DNA of 38,990 bases, taken from the NCBI RefSeq assembly GCF_041956535.1, contig NW_027192219.1:19393-58382 (forward strand), read 5' to 3'. Position 1 is the first letter of the stretch, and each line of letters opens with the position of its first letter. The position numbers and the translations under genes were made by a program. The notes beneath the pieces were generated by a model. The model had not been told where the DNA came from and did no database searches. It saw only the letters and a list, made by a program, of their open reading frames with translations. Shown in pieces: positions 10,783 through 21,675 of this stretch. The stretch is from Calcarisporiella thermophila CBS 279.70 (Eukaryota; Calcarisporiellomycota).

Positions 10783-12761
10783 ATCTGTTTCCTCGCAACC
10801 CCCTAGTGCTAAGCCGCCTTTGACGAAAGAGCAGCAGAAAGTTGCACAAATTGCTGCTATAAAACAGCAGCTTTTAGCACCTTCTCCGATTCGCCATGCA
10901 GAACAGAAGCCTGCTCCAGTATCCCTTAAAAAACCCCCGATTCCAACATTGCCCCCTAAGGTGCTTGAGAAATTAGCCAAGATGAAAGCCCCTGCACCGC
11001 TTCCAGAAACCTCTTCTACCGCATCATCCACCACAACCACTACCACAACCACAGCCACCCAGAAATCAAGTCAGCGCGTTTCGAGCTTGCTTGGATCGGT
11101 TGGTAAAACTGAAATGGTATATTTTTGCAATACTTTAAATATACCGATGAATATGTTAATTTTTTTCGAACTTTTTCTCTTTTTTTAGCAGAAAACCACC
11201 GTCGACGGCAAACCCATTGAGCAAACTGTTGCAAATACCTTCCGTGCATTTGCCGATAAAGAGCGGGAGAAATTGACAAAAAAGAAACTATCATTGGTTC
11301 AAAAAGAAAAAGATAATCGCATGGCCGAGCTGATCAAATTTAGCAAGAATTTCAAGTTGAAAACCCCTATGCCTGATGACCTGAAGCCTATTCTCACAAA
11401 GTCTAAACAATCCGGGGGTGAGGAAGACGAGAAGAAGACTGCAGAGGGTGAAAAAGACAAGAAAGCGGTTGAGAAGAAACAATCCGAGACAAGGAAGCCG
11501 GCAGATACATCTGAAGTAGCAGCCAAAGAAATGGCGCCAAATGAGGAGGCCACAAGCAATATCAAATCTGAGAAAGCAGGAGCAACGCCATCCTCGCAGC
11601 CTGCGCCCACTAAAAAAGAGGAAACCGGTGAAGCACGACCTGCTTCTTTATCAAGTGCCTCAAGTAGCGACAAACCTTCGGGATCCTTCAAATTTAATGT
11701 CAAGGCTCCAGAATTTCGCTTCAATCCTACGGCTAAAGCATTTACTCCTGGTCCTGCAACTGGCCCTGCGGTTGGTAGTACAGGAGCAATCGCCCAAGAT
11801 AAACATGCCGTTGCCTCTGCAGATACATCTCCATTTTTTGGAAACAAGCAATTGAAGAAGGGTCATATGTCGATTTGGAAAGCGCTGGGATCGCCGTTTG
11901 ACAAAAACAAACCTCCCGAACCAAGCTCTGTTCGTGAGTATTGACCATTTCATCCTGAAACTCTGCGTAACTATAATAGCACTTTTTTATATTATTACTA
12001 TAGAGCCGAGATGGCCTTGTGGTCAGCGCTCCTTCCGCCATCAATTCCAGGTGACAAATACATATGATGAGGATATATATGCACAACAAGTTCCCATTCC
12101 ACACGCCTACCCTGGTTATGCGTATCCAGTGCCACCCTATCGGTATCCTCCTCAAATGATGGGCAATATGCACCCTGCAATGCAGCAAGCGCCGATGCAA
12201 TATGTACCCGCTGGATTTGTTCCTGGCATGCCCTATACAACCGCGCCCATTCCTGGTGCACCGCCCGTGTATAGCCCGCAGATGCCACATCCTGTTCCTC
12301 CTCGTATGTGCTCTCTCCTCTTCCACTAGACTACCTATGTTTACTAACTTGACTTTGGCAATTAGAACCATACAACGCCGAGGGCTATCCCTCACCCCCC
12401 AGACCTCCAATGGGCCAAGCGATACCCCCGCAGATGTATCAGAGCCCCTACCATCAACCAGGACATGGTACGATTATTTTTCCTTTAACCTTCTTGGATT
12501 TATGTCTCCATAACCGTTTTATTCTCTTTAGCTCCAATGATGATGCGCTACCCGCAGGAAATGATGCCGCAGATGCCGCCTTCCAGCGTAATGATGTCGC
12601 CTGTCGCTCCTCAGCGCCCACCTCCTATGATGATGGACCCATCTGGAATTATGCATCCATATCCTGGTGATCCGCATCCGCCACAATCTCAACCACAGGG
12701 AATTCCACCTCCTCCGCCACCGACTACTGGCGGAATGGAGATGCCACCCGTCGAGCAATAG
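9606..12761 (+). CDS. PBP1: Ataxin-2 / Pbp1 homologue with polyQ tract
   Basis: 920-aa RNA-associated protein expected to bind poly(A)-binding protein and take part in stress granules and mRNA stability. Seven exons: 9606-9676, 9739-9946, 10010-11116, 11189-11933, 12004-12303, 12366-12467, 12532-12761; every phase closes. Domains in order: Lsm-like fold (DRMLYLLVNMIGMPIQATVK, ~83-130); LsmAD (starts WDQFAANEQKFG, ~231-275); a run of 23 Gln (~329-351); acidic/Lys-rich linker; PAM2 motif for PABP binding (FRFNPTAKAFTPG, ~638); the conserved PRWPCGQRSFRHQF and NTYDEDIY blocks; then a Pro/Met/Tyr-rich low-complexity tail. The exon 4 acceptor could be 11189 or 11192 (optional Gln, NAG tandem). Confidence 0.95.
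10715..10783 (+). repeat. Mixed CAG/CAA repeat (polyglutamine)
   Basis: 23 uninterrupted Gln codons with CAG and CAA interspersed; no pure CAG run exceeds three. It lies in the ataxin-2 homologue between LsmAD and PAM2. CAA interruption would be expected to stabilise the length. Confidence 0.97.
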
Positions 12762-12995
12762 AATTCTTTTTTTTTTTTTGAGAGAAATGAAAGCCTGGTT
12801 GTGAAAGCTTGGTTTCGGGTTTGGATTTATTTGAGAATTTTGTCTAAAACATGGGATTGCTTTTTTTCTTTCTTATTTTTTCTTTTTTTTTTTACTTTTA
12901 CTTCTTTCTTTTTCTTTTATTCTTTCTTTTTTTTTCTATTTTATTGTCTTGTCGTTATCTTCTTTTACTTGGTATTGGTTTCCTAAGTCTTGTTT
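12762..12995. repeat. Direct repeat flanking the gap (left contig end)
   Basis: The ataxin-2 3' flank: T run, then GAGAGAAATGAAAGCCTGG and on. The first ~120 bp are nearly identical to 13548-13667. After that the two copies diverge by small indels in T/CT-rich sequence until this contig ends. The pattern fits the noisy end of one contig overlapping the next, so the repeat is probably not biological. Confidence 0.85.
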
Positions 12996-13546
12996 NNNNN
13001 NNNNNNNNNNNNNNNNNNNNNNNNNNNNNNNNNNNNNNNNNNNNNNNNNNNNNNNNNNNNNNNNNNNNNNNNNNNNNNNNNNNNNNNNNNNNNNNNNNNN
13101 NNNNNNNNNNNNNNNNNNNNNNNNNNNNNNNNNNNNNNNNNNNNNNNNNNNNNNNNNNNNNNNNNNNNNNNNNNNNNNNNNNNNNNNNNNNNNNNNNNNN
13201 NNNNNNNNNNNNNNNNNNNNNNNNNNNNNNNNNNNNNNNNNNNNNNNNNNNNNNNNNNNNNNNNNNNNNNNNNNNNNNNNNNNNNNNNNNNNNNNNNNNN
13301 NNNNNNNNNNNNNNNNNNNNNNNNNNNNNNNNNNNNNNNNNNNNNNNNNNNNNNNNNNNNNNNNNNNNNNNNNNNNNNNNNNNNNNNNNNNNNNNNNNNN
13401 NNNNNNNNNNNNNNNNNNNNNNNNNNNNNNNNNNNNNNNNNNNNNNNNNNNNNNNNNNNNNNNNNNNNNNNNNNNNNNNNNNNNNNNNNNNNNNNNNNNN
13501 NNNNNNNNNNNNNNNNNNNNNNNNNNNNNNNNNNNNNNNNNNNNNN
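12996..13546. other. Assembly gap (551 N)
   Basis: Run of 551 N. Any ORF spanning it is meaningless. Both flanks begin with the same sequence, so the true gap may be zero or negative. Confidence 0.98.
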
Positions 13547-14139
13547 AGAATTCTTTTTTTTTTTTGAGAGAAATGAAAGCCTGGTTGTGAAAGCTTGGTT
13601 TCGGGTTTGGATTTATTTGAGAATTTTGTCTAAAACATGGGATTGCTTTTTTTCTTTCTTATTTTTCTTTTTTTTTTTTACTTTTACTCTTCTTTTCTTT
13701 TATCTTCTTTTTTTTTCATTTATGCTGCGTTATCTCTTTTACTTGGATGGTTTCCAAGCTTGTTTGTCTTTTTTGGATCGTTTTCAATTTTTTATTCTTG
13801 TGTTTTTTTTATTGGGGCTGGGCGAGGCTATGTGTGTAAGAAATTTCCACTTTCTCTCATTTCTCTTCCAATTCTCGTGTTTTTTGTTTTTGCGCGCTTC
13901 TTTTTTACGTGAGGGAACCACAAGAGCGTTCCTCATATTACTTCGGAAACTGGCCATAAAAATTAAATTATTACACGAGGTACCCTAACGATCTTTGCCA
14001 GATTCGATTGTCCGACGTAAATTATCGGTACCAAATTTTTTTTTGCAATTAGTGATAAAAAAAAAGAGGCTCACACAATTATCTTCATTTGTTCCAGCTT
14101 TCAAAGCTATAGATCTAATTGAGATTTGTACTATAAGAC
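13547..14139. other. Repeat copy (right contig end) and TF promoter region
   Basis: 13547-13780 repeats the ataxin-2 3' flank. The rest, to 14139, is T-rich then mixed sequence upstream of the Zn2Cys6 gene and presumably holds its promoter. No gene recognised. Confidence 0.6.
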
Positions 14140-16483
14140 ATGGGACAGGGTACATTGGAAAGTCTGAATTCCTCCTCACACGTCCCTTTCACACGAAGGC
14201 GGCGCATACAAATTGCGTGCAATGCCTGTAGAAAGAGCAAGCAAAAGTGCACTGGGACCGAACGTATGGTCTTCTCCCCCTGGGCTTTTGGCTCTTGTGA
14301 ATGAATCAGACCTTCTAATTTCCTCTTTTTTTTTAATTATAAAGACAATTCCTCGAAACCTTGCGATCGCTGTAGGTCCAAATCCATAACCTGTGTATAT
14401 GAAAGAGACTCGTCGCAGGTGGCAGGCTTCGAAAATCATCTGGCACGAATCGAGTGGTCGCTCTCCACCATTCGTAATCGCTACCTGCATGCCCCACGCA
14501 CTACAGATCATCCTCCTTGCTCCTCTCCCTCCACCACCTCCACCACTTCCACCACGTCACCCAATCCCTCGCTTACCTCTAGTCATTTTCCGTCTATGCA
14601 ACTAAATTTCGGATCTCTCACTGTTCCCACGCACGCTAAAGTGGATTCTCGGTCTTCACCGGAGACTAGCGCGCAGCCAGGAGATCCAAGCGAAATAATA
14701 GACCAACTCATTCATGGGTTTGGCAATTTCACACTCCATGTTAACAATATTATTAACCAGCCATTCGTGATGCAGTCAGAGCCACCCCAGCCTACCTCCC
14801 AAGTTACGCAAGCCTTGTTTCCGGCCCCGGAAGTGGTCAATAGGCTGGTCAATCTCTATTTTGACTATAAGCACTCGACCTTCCCGTTTATTTACCGCAA
14901 GTCGTTCCTTGCCAAACTGAACAGCCCGACAAATCCTCCTCCCCCCGCCCTTGTTCTTGCTCTGATGGCCCACGGCTCCAAGTTTGCAAATGACATGAAT
15001 CTTTGCGTAAATTCGGCCCCCGAGACGACCGGATCCCAGTTCATCGAGCAGGCCAAGCTGCTCGCATGGAGGGACATTTCACGTCCATCCGTCACCACCG
15101 TTCAAGTTCTACTATTGGTGTGCACCTTTGAGGATGGGAGCTCGCGTTTCAGTCGGGCTCCAATTGCATCTGGTAACCTGGTTTCTCCGGACACTTTAAA
15201 GTGTATAAGGATTGTCTGACTTTGTTCTGTCGAATATAGCCACTGCCGCAAGAATGTGCTATCTTCTTCGGCTCAATCGTGAGCAGACCTACTGCAAAAT
15301 GTCGCTTGAGGAGCGCATTGTTTGCCGGGCCGTGTTTATCTGCACCTGGCTGCTCGATACTGCACATGGTTGCTCGGAGGCAATCGATCTTCCTTTTTCA
15401 ATCCCGGAGGACACGTACGACACGAACTTCTGGTTCTCGGCGGAGGAGCTTGCTGAGATGCCCGAGCTCAAGCACCTGGAGGTGTGGGCGATCCTGCTCC
15501 GGCTTCGGCGTCAGGTTTGGCCGCGAAAGTCAATCAAGGACAGCGGATTGCCCCCACTCACACACCAACAGCTAGAGTCCATGCTGCTGCAGCTGGCAAA
15601 CATCCATAAAAATCTACCGCCTCATCTGCGGATCACCCCCATCCGACCCCAGGATGTGCACTCATGCCTTGCGATGCCCCCCAATCTTTCACCCTTCTCT
15701 GCCATAGCCCACTTGCTCGTCAATTTGGTCAAGCTTGAGCTGTGCTACTTTAGTGGAGGCTCCAACGCCCCCTCTCCCTCTAACTCATCACCATCTCGTA
15801 TGCCTTCCCCGTCACTCTACCACGAAACCCTTAACGATGCCGCGTGCAACATCACCTATATTGCGACCTTCATGAACGACCGCACCTACTTTAGCTTCAC
15901 CTTTAACCTACTGCTGACCATCGTGCTGTCCGCTGCACGCATTCATCTCAACTCCACTCTCTCCCGGGACCCTGATACCGCACAGCTCGGCTTTCTATGG
16001 CTTTCGCGTAATCTGAACGCCCTGCTCGGCTTTCTTAACGTAATGCCCACCGTGGTCGGGCGAGAGCAAGCCTGGAACACCATGGAGGATGTTCTACGAG
16101 TATATAGCCTGGCGTGCTCGTGGATGGCACAGCCCCCGGGGACAAATAACCCGCTCATCAAGCATCCCGTTCCAGCGGTGCGATGTCATCCACTGTCGAA
16201 CCTACCGTTGATGCCGTCGACCCCCTTCTTTTTGAATTTGCAGCAGCAGCAACAACAAATGACCATGCCGACCTTTTTCACTGACCCATCTTACTTTCCT
16301 GAGGTGACGGTAGCGAGTGCGGCCACGACCACCCCGGGCATTAATTGCAACGTGGCGAGCATGGATACGCTCTGTGAGAGCGTGGTAAGTCCGGAGACTG
16401 AGAGAGGAGAAATGGCCAATTACTACCCTGAGCAAAACCCGCTCCCCACGACGTTCGATATGAACTCGATGTTTCCCCCCTAA
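14140..16483 (+). CDS. Zn2Cys6 transcription factor
   Basis: 731-aa fungal-specific regulator. Exons 14140-14263, 14345-15172, 15240-16483. The binuclear zinc cluster is near the N-terminus and is split by intron 1: C-x2-C-x6-C (CNACRKSKQKC), a 10-residue loop, then C-x2-C-x6-C (CDRCRSKSITC), with a preceding basic run TRRRR. The fungal_trans-type middle region starts near VVNRLVNLYFDYKHSTFPFIY and continues through SRPSVTTVQVLLLVC; intron 2 removes an in-frame stop and joins IAS to ATAARMCYLLRLN. The C-terminus has a short Gln run and a Pro/Asn/Met-rich end. Target genes are unknown. The coding sequence is visibly richer in G/C-ending codons than its neighbours. The ATG chosen is the only one in frame upstream of the cluster. 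Confidence 0.92.
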
Positions 16484-17508
16484 GTGATCTCGGACGGCTC
16501 TGCTCTTCGCTTGCAACAACTTCCCCAGCCCTCCCCGCTTCCCCAGATCCCCTTGATGGGAACGGATCACTTGCGCATCCCTTCCTTTGAGAGAGGGCTG
16601 AAAAAATAGGAGCCCAGATGCGCAGCTCTGTTAAGGCAGGTCGGCCACTCGAAAGCCCGGGGAGTTGATGTGACCGGAGTAGACCATTTAAAAGAAACAC
16701 CTGGAGATATATATACATCCATATTTATACAATTCTCTCTGCACAAATTGTCATTTAACGCTTAGTAATACTAGGGTTTGAATCCAATTCTCAGACCCCC
16801 CCTCTTTTTTTTCTTTATTATTTGCACACCATTTTAATCGTAATCTTTGTAAATATAGTAGACCACTTCTAATACAATGGATTTTGTTTGTTTTCTTCTT
16901 GATCTAATGTGGGTCCATGATGATGACCCGTATCACCTAATTCCATGCATCGGTTGGGCGCCATGGTAGATCGCCCCCCTCTTTGATCGTGTGGAGCTTC
17001 ATTACCTCCAGTTTTTGGCTTGATTACGAGAGCTATATACGTATTGGTATATAGCTTAACGTCCATTCTGACATACAGTGCTTGACTCGATGAAATTTGC
17101 AGCCAAACCGGTGTGATTTCTACACCAAGAAGATGCAATTTAAAAGCTAGGAAAGCCGCCCCTTGCGAACCGGTTTAACCTCTGGTTGAAATGCGGAGGA
17201 AAACTCGCTTCGACACGGTGGGCAGGCCCACTCTAACCTTATCCCTTAACATTTATATACTAGCACTTACTGTCTTTCATAACTCCACTTTTCCGTCTAT
17301 TAAACCTAATAGTGCAACCTGAGCGCGGTAGAGAAGCCAAGTGGTCCCCATACCAGACAGTGTAGGCTCTCCTTTCTTTTGCTCCTTGTTAACTTGATTA
17401 TATTCCTCGAGCAGAGATAAATTTACATTTGCATTTCGCTAATACACCGTGCCTATCGCCTCGTGGCTTCTTGTAGTTAGCTTTGTGGCCTTTTTTCGGT
17501 GAACCGCA
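16484..17508. other. Intergenic, TF to 419-aa protein
   Basis: About 1 kb. The first 200 bp stay GC-rich (TF 3' UTR); the rest is mixed with CT-rich tracts. I see no tRNA, coding exon or repeat that I can support. Confidence 0.5.
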
Positions 17509-18768
17509 ATGACCATCCGAGCGAGTATCCTCGATTTCTCATCTCTTTCTCCTACAACCGGGACGGCATTAGGAATGCGGGAGCCGGACGATCCCTGGAA
17601 ACGGCAGAGTCTCTTTGGCGATATCGGTGCAATGCTCGACTTAAATTTCCCTGTACTGCAGGAGGACAAGTTAGCGAAAGAATGCGAGAAGGAGATAGAC
17701 ATTCCCGATGAACTTTCGAGTGTTCACTATTTGGCGCCGCGTCCGCTCTGCGCACCGTTATGGAACCGAATGCAGCGTGCAATGGTGATAAACCTTCGAG
17801 AGCTGTGGAAGGAGAAGAGACGCGGGAAAGAAGCTAGTGAGGAAGAGGTGACAGAGAGGAAGAGCCGGGAAGAGGGATGGTTCATGATCCCGCCCGTCCT
17901 CAACTTGAATTTGAACTTTCAGGTCAGTTTGCGCGAGGATCTGGTGGAGCCTCTGCGGCAGCGCGGCATCCCGAAACTTTTCCGCAGTCTAAGTCTCGAA
18001 TCGCGGAAGCGGGCCACCATCGATGCTAGGTCCACCCCTGACGCAGTAGAGCCTTCCGTCCCACCTGAAGACAACGTCATTCGAATAGATCGATATTCTC
18101 ACAATGAGAAGCCCGAAGTCCCGAGGTCCACAGCCTCATCGGGCCCAGATCGTGGTAGACTTGACCACAACCGGGCCGATATTCATTGGCGCGAACACCT
18201 TCTGGAACAATCTCTTCAACTCTATCTTGGCCTTTCCGAAAAAAATAACGACTCGAGGCCGGCTCGTCTCCCGGGTGCCAAGAGGAAAAAATCAAAGCTC
18301 AAGCGGGGCCGAAACGTCAGTCAGGATAGCGCGGTGGTCATTTCGGAACCCACCGAACAGTGTGCGGTGAAGCCAATTGTAAAACAGTGTGACCTCATGA
18401 AGACAATGGAAGAGGGGTTTGTCGATTTTCCGTCCACTTCATCGCATAACTCGAGTGAGAGCACGCTCGAGGACGGCCCCTTTGTCCTCGACACCGCGCC
18501 GCCGATGGATGTCAAAGCGGCCACCCCATTATCGGCCGTGGAGCTCCAATTAGACCAACTGGGATCTCTACGTCTCACCTGGTGCTCATCCAACCTGACG
18601 GACAAGAGCGAAGTATGTGAATGGTGTGGAGATGACCAAGAGAACGAGCTAACACGATCTTCCTCATCCCTATCGACCCTCAGCACTTGTTCCATGTGTC
18701 AACAAAATGTCACTGACAAAGAACTGTTTCATCCCTGGTCCTTTCAAGCAAGCTCCGTACCATCCTAA
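17509..18768 (+). CDS. Hypothetical protein, 419 aa, C-terminal CxxC pair
   Basis: Single-exon ORF not recognised as any family. Visible features: an N-terminal region with acidic and hydrophobic segments (DDPWKRQSLFGDIGAMLDLN), a charged helix (ELWKEKRRGKEASEEEVTER), a basic nuclear-localisation-like run (GAKRKKSKLKRGRN, ~265-280), a Ser/Glu-rich stretch, and near the C-terminus CEWC then CSMC separated by 20 residues, which could bind one zinc. Like the neighbouring regulator, it is G/C-rich in coding positions. The basic run and CxxC pairs suggest a nuclear protein, but no function is claimed. Length and codon use argue that the ORF is real. Confidence 0.75.
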   Translation: MTIRASILDFSSLSPTTGTALGMREPDDPWKRQSLFGDIGAMLDLNFPVLQEDKLAKECEKEIDIPDELSSVHYLAPRPLCAPLWNRMQRAMVINLRELWKEKRRGKEASEEEVTERKSREEGWFMIPPVLNLNLNFQVSLREDLVEPLRQRGIPKLFRSLSLESRKRATIDARSTPDAVEPSVPPEDNVIRIDRYSHNEKPEVPRSTASSGPDRGRLDHNRADIHWREHLLEQSLQLYLGLSEKNNDSRPARLPGAKRKKSKLKRGRNVSQDSAVVISEPTEQCAVKPIVKQCDLMKTMEEGFVDFPSTSSHNSSESTLEDGPFVLDTAPPMDVKAATPLSAVELQLDQLGSLRLTWCSSNLTDKSEVCEWCGDDQENELTRSSSSLSTLSTCSMCQQNVTDKELFHPWSFQASSVPS

Positions 18769-19560
18769 CTTGGATGTGGCAAGCTCTGCATCCTTCTCCG
18801 ACAATCGTTTGCATTGAAATTGTTCACTTCTTCTCCCTTTGTCTGATCATTCGCCTTGTCTCTTCCTACACTATGACGCCACACCCTGTATAACGAAAAT
18901 GACACGCTGCCAATATCACATCTCATTACTCACTTCTTGAATTTGTACAATTGCTAGGGAAACTCTTTTGTTCTATTTTTTTTTTTCTTATAAATTTAAT
19001 ATATTTATCTATCTCTAATCTCTCCATAATAAGTATTCTCCGCCTGAATTGCTCTTCACCTATTCATAAAACCCCCTTTCCTCGGTACCCATCGGGTGGC
19101 AAATTGGAAACACAGTCACAACGAAACCATAGCAGTAATAAAATTAGCTTTAATGAATATCCGTTCCACAGATATATCTCTTGTGAATAAAGCTTGGAAT
19201 AATAGCCTTTTGTGTGCTCCAAATAGAAGCGACCCGGTTGATATGTGCTGATAAGAGGTGTTTCCTATATGGGATCAACCAACCAACAGGGATCGTATGG
19301 GATGACCATTTATAGATTACGAAATAAAAAAAACAACTACGTAATATGAAGTAGCCAGGAAAGATGATTAGTTTTCAAACCAATGATACATTTGAGGTCG
19401 TCTGTGTAGAGCCCAAAATTTCTTTAAAAGTTGGAATATATTTTTATTACGTTGCATTTCTTTTTTGTATGTAAAGAACAGTCATTGGAAAAATAAAGAG
19501 AAAGTTTATCATCGAAAATAGAATCTTCCAGAGAGTCTATTTTACAGAGCAAGTGAAAGA
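18769..19560. other. Intergenic
   Basis: About 790 bp, AT-rich, between convergent genes. Short ORFs are not supported. Nothing else seen. Confidence 0.5.
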
Positions 19561-19875
19561 TCAGTTTGATTCAATACGTTTTTTCGTAGGTTTTGGTGCT
19601 TTATGCTTCAAGTCTTGGAATTCATGGCATTTCCACCCATCATAAGGTCCATAGTCGCAGTAGTTGGTCTCACCGCATGTACCTTGGCCTTTTATAGCCC
19701 AGATGAAATCATTTGTGTTAACAAAGCGATTTCTACTCAAAAGCAGATAATATTAGGCATTCTTACATTCTGTCCAGATAACGCCCTTGTAGCAGACACA
19801 CCGAGCAGCCTCAATGGTGGAGGCAGCACTGATAATGACAGCGGCAATGAGAAAAAGTAGAGAAATGGCTTTCAT
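19561..19875 (-). CDS. Small secreted cysteine-rich protein, 78 aa
   Basis: Spliced gene: exon 1 19767-19875, GT-AG intron of 78 nt, exon 2 19561-19688; the phase closes and the stop is TGA. The N-terminus is a clear signal peptide (MKAISLLFLIAAVIISAAS, cleavage likely after the Ile-Glu-Ala-Ala region). The mature part is about 55 aa with six cysteines in the pattern C-x-C-x9-C-x3-C-x5-C-x10-C, followed by a Lys/Pro-rich basic tail. A TATA box (GGTATAAAACC, minus strand 19978-19987) lies ~105 bp upstream. No family recognised. Six Cys in a small secreted protein fits antimicrobial-, lectin- or effector-like proteins, but function is unknown. Confidence 0.75.
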
Positions 19876-19977
19876 CTTCTTGCGTAATCTAGGGGACAGA
19901 TGGGGTGGAAGAAAAGGAGACGGAGTGGAGAGAAAAAGGTAAACAACAGACATGCTTCACCGGTAGAGAGGCCTCAG

Positions 19978-19988
19978 GTTTTATACCA
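19978..19988 (-). promoter_or_regulatory. TATA box of the secreted-protein gene
   Basis: TATAAAA on the minus strand, about 105 bp upstream of the ATG at 19875. Spacing matches the histone TATA boxes in this window. Confidence 0.6.
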
Positions 19989-21675
19989 GCGACAATACCA
20001 GCAGAGTTTGTTGGAGAGGCACCGGATTCATTCTTGCTCTCTCCAAAAAGTTTGACCCCGCGGTAGAAACAAAGTTCCCAAGAAAGAAGACTCATAGCTA
20101 AAAGAAGAGCCAATGTAAACGGCCTTCCCAGACACTTGTGTATCAAGGAGAAAAGGTAGAACTTTCTCTCTCAAATATCAGCCCTCAATCTTGGAACAAA
20201 CTCTTTAGATTGAAAAAAAAGCCAGAACTTGCACCAGTGCATCTCCGCAGCCCCCCCCTCCCACTCGAGACCCAACGAGGAGCGTTCAATTAGGTAAAAA
20301 TTGCTTTGATCAGCCCATTCGGTTGTCGGTGTTCCATATAAGTTTTGGCAGGGCTGTTTCGCTGGGAGAGATACAGGGGGAACCATCGTACCATAAGTAG
20401 GGGAGAGAATACAAGCTATAGATTTTTCTCAAAGCTGTTTCACAAATCGCGAATTCGAAACTAAAGGTTGACTACACAAGGACGAGTTCTAGAGGGGAAC
20501 CCTCCCAACCTAGCCCATTCACTCGGCCACACCTATTCCACAAGTGAATATATCACTACATCCAGGGGCTAAGACGGTTAACCTCTGCGCTACCAACCCT
20601 ATCTCACCATAGCTTGGCGAATAGCCAGTCGGACGACCTACGCAAGCGTGCACCGCTTTGAGAAAGAGCTTAATGCTCCTTTAATTAACCCTATAGTTTA
20701 AGTCGGATTAGGTTTGGGCCTTCCTATAATGTGATAGCCTTTGTGATAGGATTTGTTTGGTGCACACCGGAGTCAAGGCTATTTCGATGGTCAGAGTCAC
20801 GGCTTACCATTCGTTACTCAAAACTCTCTGAGTGTTCTGCTTCAAGCTCTCTTGGAGAACACAACCTCTTTGGGTGAGAAAATTTAAACTTGGTGGGGGA
20901 GCGCAGATAGACTATTGTACAAAAGCCTTAAGCAGACAACTGATATCCGCTTTATAAGGGAAAACCCTCGGTTAATTGTTTTATATAGCTTGCTTCGCGT
21001 CAGCCTGCGTGCGTTTCTAACGCGGGCCAGACACCTATAGATACCTATAGGCATGGGGAAGGGAGATGGTGTACAGAGTATTCGGAAGCATGCAACGCAA
21101 GCTGGGATTTTACGATTGAAAGGATGGTTGGTTGTTGATGGTTGTTCCTATGATCGTGTGCCATGTTCTTTCGGTGAAGGAGAGTGGCGTGAATCTTCAA
21201 TAGAATGACCATTGTGTTCTTGATATTCAATTATAGTGATGCTGGATATGACTTGGTTTGCGAATGAACTAAACAATCAATACTGCATTTTGACACTATT
21301 AAAGGTTGTCAACTGTTCACTCAGGCGGAGAATAATTCTAAATTTCTAAAGTGTCCCCCCCCCCTCTTCCTTCTAAGCTCGCGAGTATTAAGGAAAAAGT
21401 CCTGTGGATTTGACCCCAGCCTTTGTATTTCCATAAAAAGCTGCTACAATAGATATCTAGGGTTTTTCATTAAAATCGAGTTAGAATATGGAACAAATTA
21501 ATGGAGCCAGTAACCGAGTATGAATAGAGTCTGTGAGTGTTTTAAAGAGTGAGGAAATAAAATATTGAAAAGGAAAAAGAAAAAGATCACTAGAGAATTT
21601 GTATGCCATCAGTTGAAGTAAACAATAGTGAGAAATATTGCATGCACGCAATCCATCATCTCTTCCGACGTTCCC
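19989..21675. other. Long intergenic region
   Basis: About 1.7 kb, the largest gene-poor stretch. It holds a tRNA-like fragment on the minus strand (about 20400-20615: A-box-like TAGCGCAGAGG, then a weak B-box-like GGGTTCCCCTC more than 100 nt on), perhaps a decayed SINE. Otherwise there is no gene, tandem repeat or transposon end that I can support. Confidence 0.4.

Noticed and set aside
10576-11058. Minus-strand ORF with a long Cys run
   Set aside because: Antisense shadow of the CAG/CAA polyglutamine tract.
12003-12055. tRNA-Ser/Leu-like start (GAGATGGCCTTGTGGTCAGCG)
   Set aside because: It is exon 5 of ataxin-2, encoding the conserved PRWPCGQRSFRHQF block, and has no matching 3' half.
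12851-13988. ORFs spanning the N run
   Set aside because: They exist only because N is translated as X; the flanks are T-rich 3' sequence.
19889-20146. 85-aa minus-strand ORF with a signal-like N-terminus, just upstream of the secreted-protein gene
   Set aside because: It overlaps that gene's TATA box and promoter, and no intron would join it sensibly to the downstream start.
20400-20615. tRNA-like or SINE-like fragment on the minus strand
   Set aside because: A-box-like TAGCGCAGAGG is present, but acceptor ends do not pair and the B box is degenerate and too far away. It was kept only as a note.
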